Shown one piece after another: positions 61,897 through 64,000 of a stretch of 64,000 nucleotides of DNA. The notes below the pieces were generated by a model. It searched no databases. It saw only the letters and a program-made list of their open reading frames with translations, and was not told the origin of the DNA. The position numbers were made by a program, and so were the translations under genes. The DNA is from Oligoflexia bacterium (lineage in GTDB: Bacteria > Bdellovibrionota > Bacteriovoracia > Bacteriovoracales > Bacteriovoracaceae), in contig JADFZW010000027.1 in the NCBI GenBank assembly GCA_015232355.1, forward strand, positions 1 to 64,000, given 5' to 3'. Position 1 is the stretch's first letter; every line of letters starts with the position of its first letter.

Positions 61897-64000
61897 ATGT
61901 TAATTTCAATTGATTGGATAAAATGTTTTGTTGAATTAGATAAGAATATTTCAAAGGAACAAATTGGCAATAAAGTAACCACTGTTACTGCAGAGGTAGA
62001 AGGAGTTACCGAAACTGTTAGTGAATTATTTACTAATGTGAGAGTAGCACAGATAAAATCGATCAGACGTCATCCAGATGCTGAAAAATTAAATTTAGTT
62101 ACCTTTTCCATTGGTGATGAAAGTAATGGTGATGGAAATAAATTATTAGAGGTAGTCTGTGGCGCTCCTAATGTTAGAGAGGGATTAAAAGTTCCCTATG
62201 CTCCTTTAGGCACAAAATTTCCAGATGGATTGGTTCTAGAAGCAAAAAAGATTAGAGGAATTGTTAGTTGTGGAATGCTTTGCTCTTCGAAGGAATTGGG
62301 TTTAAGTGAGAGTGCTGGTGGTGGTGCTACTAGTGCGGGAGGTTTACTAGAATTAAGAGAGGATGCAAAGGTGGGAATTACTTTTGCTGAATACTTAGGT
62401 GAAGAGAGCGATGTAATCTTACATATTGATAATAAATCTCTTACTCATCGGCCAGATTTGTGGGGACACTTTGGTATGGCCCGTGAAATTGCAGCGATGT
62501 TTGCAGTTCCTTTGATAAATAGATTTGATGAAGAGTGGGAGAAAAAAATTCTTAAACATATTAATAACAATAACAATAACAATACTTCTTCTCCCATTAA
62601 AGTATATTTTGAAGGCGAGAGTGCAGGACTATCTTATTACGGTCTAAGTGTAAGCGGAGTTAAAGTTAAGGAATCTCCTCAATGGATGCAAAGACGTTTA
62701 ACAAATGTTGGACTTCGACCGATTAATAATATTGTGGATATTTCAAATTATGTGATGTTAGAGCTAGGAATTCCTCTGCATATTTTTGATCGTGACTTGA
62801 TTGCAGATGATAAAATAGTTATTAGGAGAGTGGGAAGTAATGAGGAGAAATTTGTAACTTTGGATGGAGTAGAGCGAGAGCTAATTGCAAGTGATACAGT
62901 TGTTGCTAACTCTAAAAAAGCGCTAGTAATTGCAGGAATTATGGGAGGTCTTGAGAGTGGAGTAAATGAGAACACCACTAATATTTTTATTGAAGTGGCC
63001 AATTGGAAAGCAGCTTATGTTAGAAGAACATCATCTCGTATTGGATTAAGAACTGAATCCTCTCAGCGCTATGAAAAATCATTAGACAGTATGCTTTTAA
63101 AGAGAAATTTACTGCGTGCTCTTGAGTTAGTGTTAGAGCTTTGTCCTGAAGCAAAGGTGGTTGGTCAGATTGAATATGCTGGAGAAGCTGGTGATATTGA
63201 ACGTAAACCTTTAATAATTGAAACTTCAGTGGAATCAATTAGCAAACAATTAGGAATTACGGGGATCACCCAAGAAGACACGTTATTAAAACAAATAGAG
63301 AGTATATTTACAGCACTGGAATTTAAAGTTGAACATTTAAATGAAAATAATGAAAAACTTAAAGTAACTGTACCTAGCTTTCGTGCAACTAAAGATATCG
63401 ATTGTGAAGCAGCTCTAGTAGAAGAGATTGGGCGAATGATAGGTTACGGCACCATTAAACCTCAAGCACCAACTTCATCTATTAAAGCAACAAGATTTTC
63501 ATATACAAAAGAGTTTCATCGTCAAATCCAAGATTTCTTTGTTTTAAATGCTAAGTGCTTAGAGATCTTTACTTATCCATTGGTGGGCGAACGTTTACTG
63601 CGAGATGCTCTCTGGGATAAAATAAAAGATGAAAGCTCTGCTCACTTTTTAAATCAAGATTTAATCTTAGTTAATGCTCTCTCAAAAGATCACGATCGAA
63701 TGAGGCCATCACTTATTCCATCAATTTTGGAAGCGGCCAGTTTGAATCAAAAGTACTATGATAGCTTTCGCTTCTTTGAAATTGGTAGAGTATTCGATCG
63801 GGAGACCAATACATCATTTGTGAATGAAAAAAATATGTTGGGACTTGCACTCTATAGTAAGAAGCAAAATCTATTTATAGAAGCGGCCAATATGTTAGAG
63901 GATCTTTTTAGATGCTGTAAAATAAAAGTGGATTTAAAAGGGGAGATTCCTAAACTTAGCAATAGATATATTCCAAATAATTGGCCAGGTAAGCATCCAA
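61897..64000 (+). CDS. pheT: Phenylalanyl-tRNA synthetase beta subunit (partial, runs off window)
   Basis: The first 701 residues of an expected 790-800. It starts MLISIDWIKCFVELD. An EMAP/OB-type tRNA-binding domain follows at about 40-155 (RRHPDAEKLNLVTFSIG, VVCGAPNVREGLKVPYAP). The B3/B4 editing domain carries THRPDLWGHFGMAREIAA and RLTNVGLRPINNIVDISNYVMLELG (as LRPINNIVD), and the B5 domain FRATKDIDCEAALVEEIGR. Residues 225-231 are an Asn run from an AATAAC repeat. AGAGGT lies upstream of the ATG. The frame stays open to the last base, so the C-terminal anticodon-binding domain lies outside the window. Confidence 0.97.
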   Translation, partial: MLISIDWIKCFVELDKNISKEQIGNKVTTVTAEVEGVTETVSELFTNVRVAQIKSIRRHPDAEKLNLVTFSIGDESNGDGNKLLEVVCGAPNVREGLKVPYAPLGTKFPDGLVLEAKKIRGIVSCGMLCSSKELGLSESAGGGATSAGGLLELREDAKVGITFAEYLGEESDVILHIDNKSLTHRPDLWGHFGMAREIAAMFAVPLINRFDEEWEKKILKHINNNNNNNTSSPIKVYFEGESAGLSYYGLSVSGVKVKESPQWMQRRLTNVGLRPINNIVDISNYVMLELGIPLHIFDRDLIADDKIVIRRVGSNEEKFVTLDGVERELIASDTVVANSKKALVIAGIMGGLESGVNENTTNIFIEVANWKAAYVRRTSSRIGLRTESSQRYEKSLDSMLLKRNLLRALELVLELCPEAKVVGQIEYAGEAGDIERKPLIIETSVESISKQLGITGITQEDTLLKQIESIFTALEFKVEHLNENNEKLKVTVPSFRATKDIDCEAALVEEIGRMIGYGTIKPQAPTSSIKATRFSYTKEFHRQIQDFFVLNAKCLEIFTYPLVGERLLRDALWDKIKDESSAHFLNQDLILVNALSKDHDRMRPSLIPSILEAASLNQKYYDSFRFFEIGRVFDRETNTSFVNEKNMLGLALYSKKQNLFIEAANMLEDLFRCCKIKVDLKGEIPKLSNRYIPNNWPGKHP

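Noticed and set aside
62748-63238. Two minus-strand open frames
   Set aside because: They lie opposite pheT, which is open over the whole stretch and shows clear PheRS beta domains.

Overview
The window is one stretch of a low-GC (roughly one-third GC by eye), Gram-negative bacterial chromosome. It holds about 44 protein genes on both strands, no rRNA or tRNA, and no insertion sequence or CRISPR array that I can see. The mix is housekeeping genes (mnmH, ferredoxin, etfBA plus an ETF:quinone oxidoreductase, nif3-like, pheS, pheT) and an unusually large share of secreted and lipidated proteins. This gene mix, receiver-only response regulators and the etfBA-FeS membrane protein operon fit a member of the Bdellovibrionota (Bdellovibrio/Bacteriovorax-like). 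That placement is an inference from gene content, not from a phylogenetic marker.

Layout. 1-3.4 kb: a decayed 5' fragment, a secreted transglutaminase-elicitor-like protein and a receiver-domain regulator. 3.5-9 kb: tRNA 2-selenouridine synthase, a 2x[4Fe-4S] ferredoxin, and a three-gene unit of a BPI/TULIP-like exported protein, a GT-C membrane glycosyltransferase and a PilZ protein. 9-22 kb: exported enzymes (DUF2608 HAD phosphatase, YceI, a nucleotidyltransferase of the NMNAT fold with a signal peptide, alpha/beta hydrolase, oligopeptidase B, BPL_N protein), a HEPN/MNT toxin-antitoxin pair, a lipoprotein and a YtcJ-like amidohydrolase. 22-25.6 kb: a receiver protein and a minus-strand methyltransferase / radical SAM / ATP-grasp ligase operon that looks biosynthetic. 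25.7-46.9 kb: a 2057-residue alpha-2-macroglobulin, exported hypotheticals, an exported UbiB-like kinase, a large ankyrin protein, a Gly-Tyr repeat lipoprotein and a membrane histidine kinase. 47-52 kb: nitronate monooxygenase-like protein diverging from etfB-etfA-FeS oxidoreductase. 52-57.4 kb: an Ig-repeat lipoprotein ending in a papain-like peptidase, and a proline-rich exported protein. 57.7-64 kb: a receiver protein, a nif3-like/ParA/small-partner operon, then pheS and pheT (pheT runs off the window end).

How the genes work together. ETF alpha and beta collect electrons from acyl-CoA-type dehydrogenases, and the adjacent membrane FeS protein should pass them to quinone. The PilZ protein may let c-di-GMP control the glycosyltransferase it is encoded with. 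The methyltransferase, radical SAM and ATP-grasp genes overlap each other and probably make or modify one small molecule or peptide. Several families that normally work on ATP in the cytoplasm (NMNAT-like, UbiB-like) carry export signals here, which would fit effectors or a predatory or host-associated life style.

Two sequence-level signals cut across the genes. A 10-base element (GAGTATGCCC, one copy with a single mismatch) sits 209-270 bases upstream, in the same orientation, of five genes that all encode exported proteins. In-frame micro- and minisatellites (units of 6, 9 or 12 bases) are scattered through many coding regions, including conserved enzymes.
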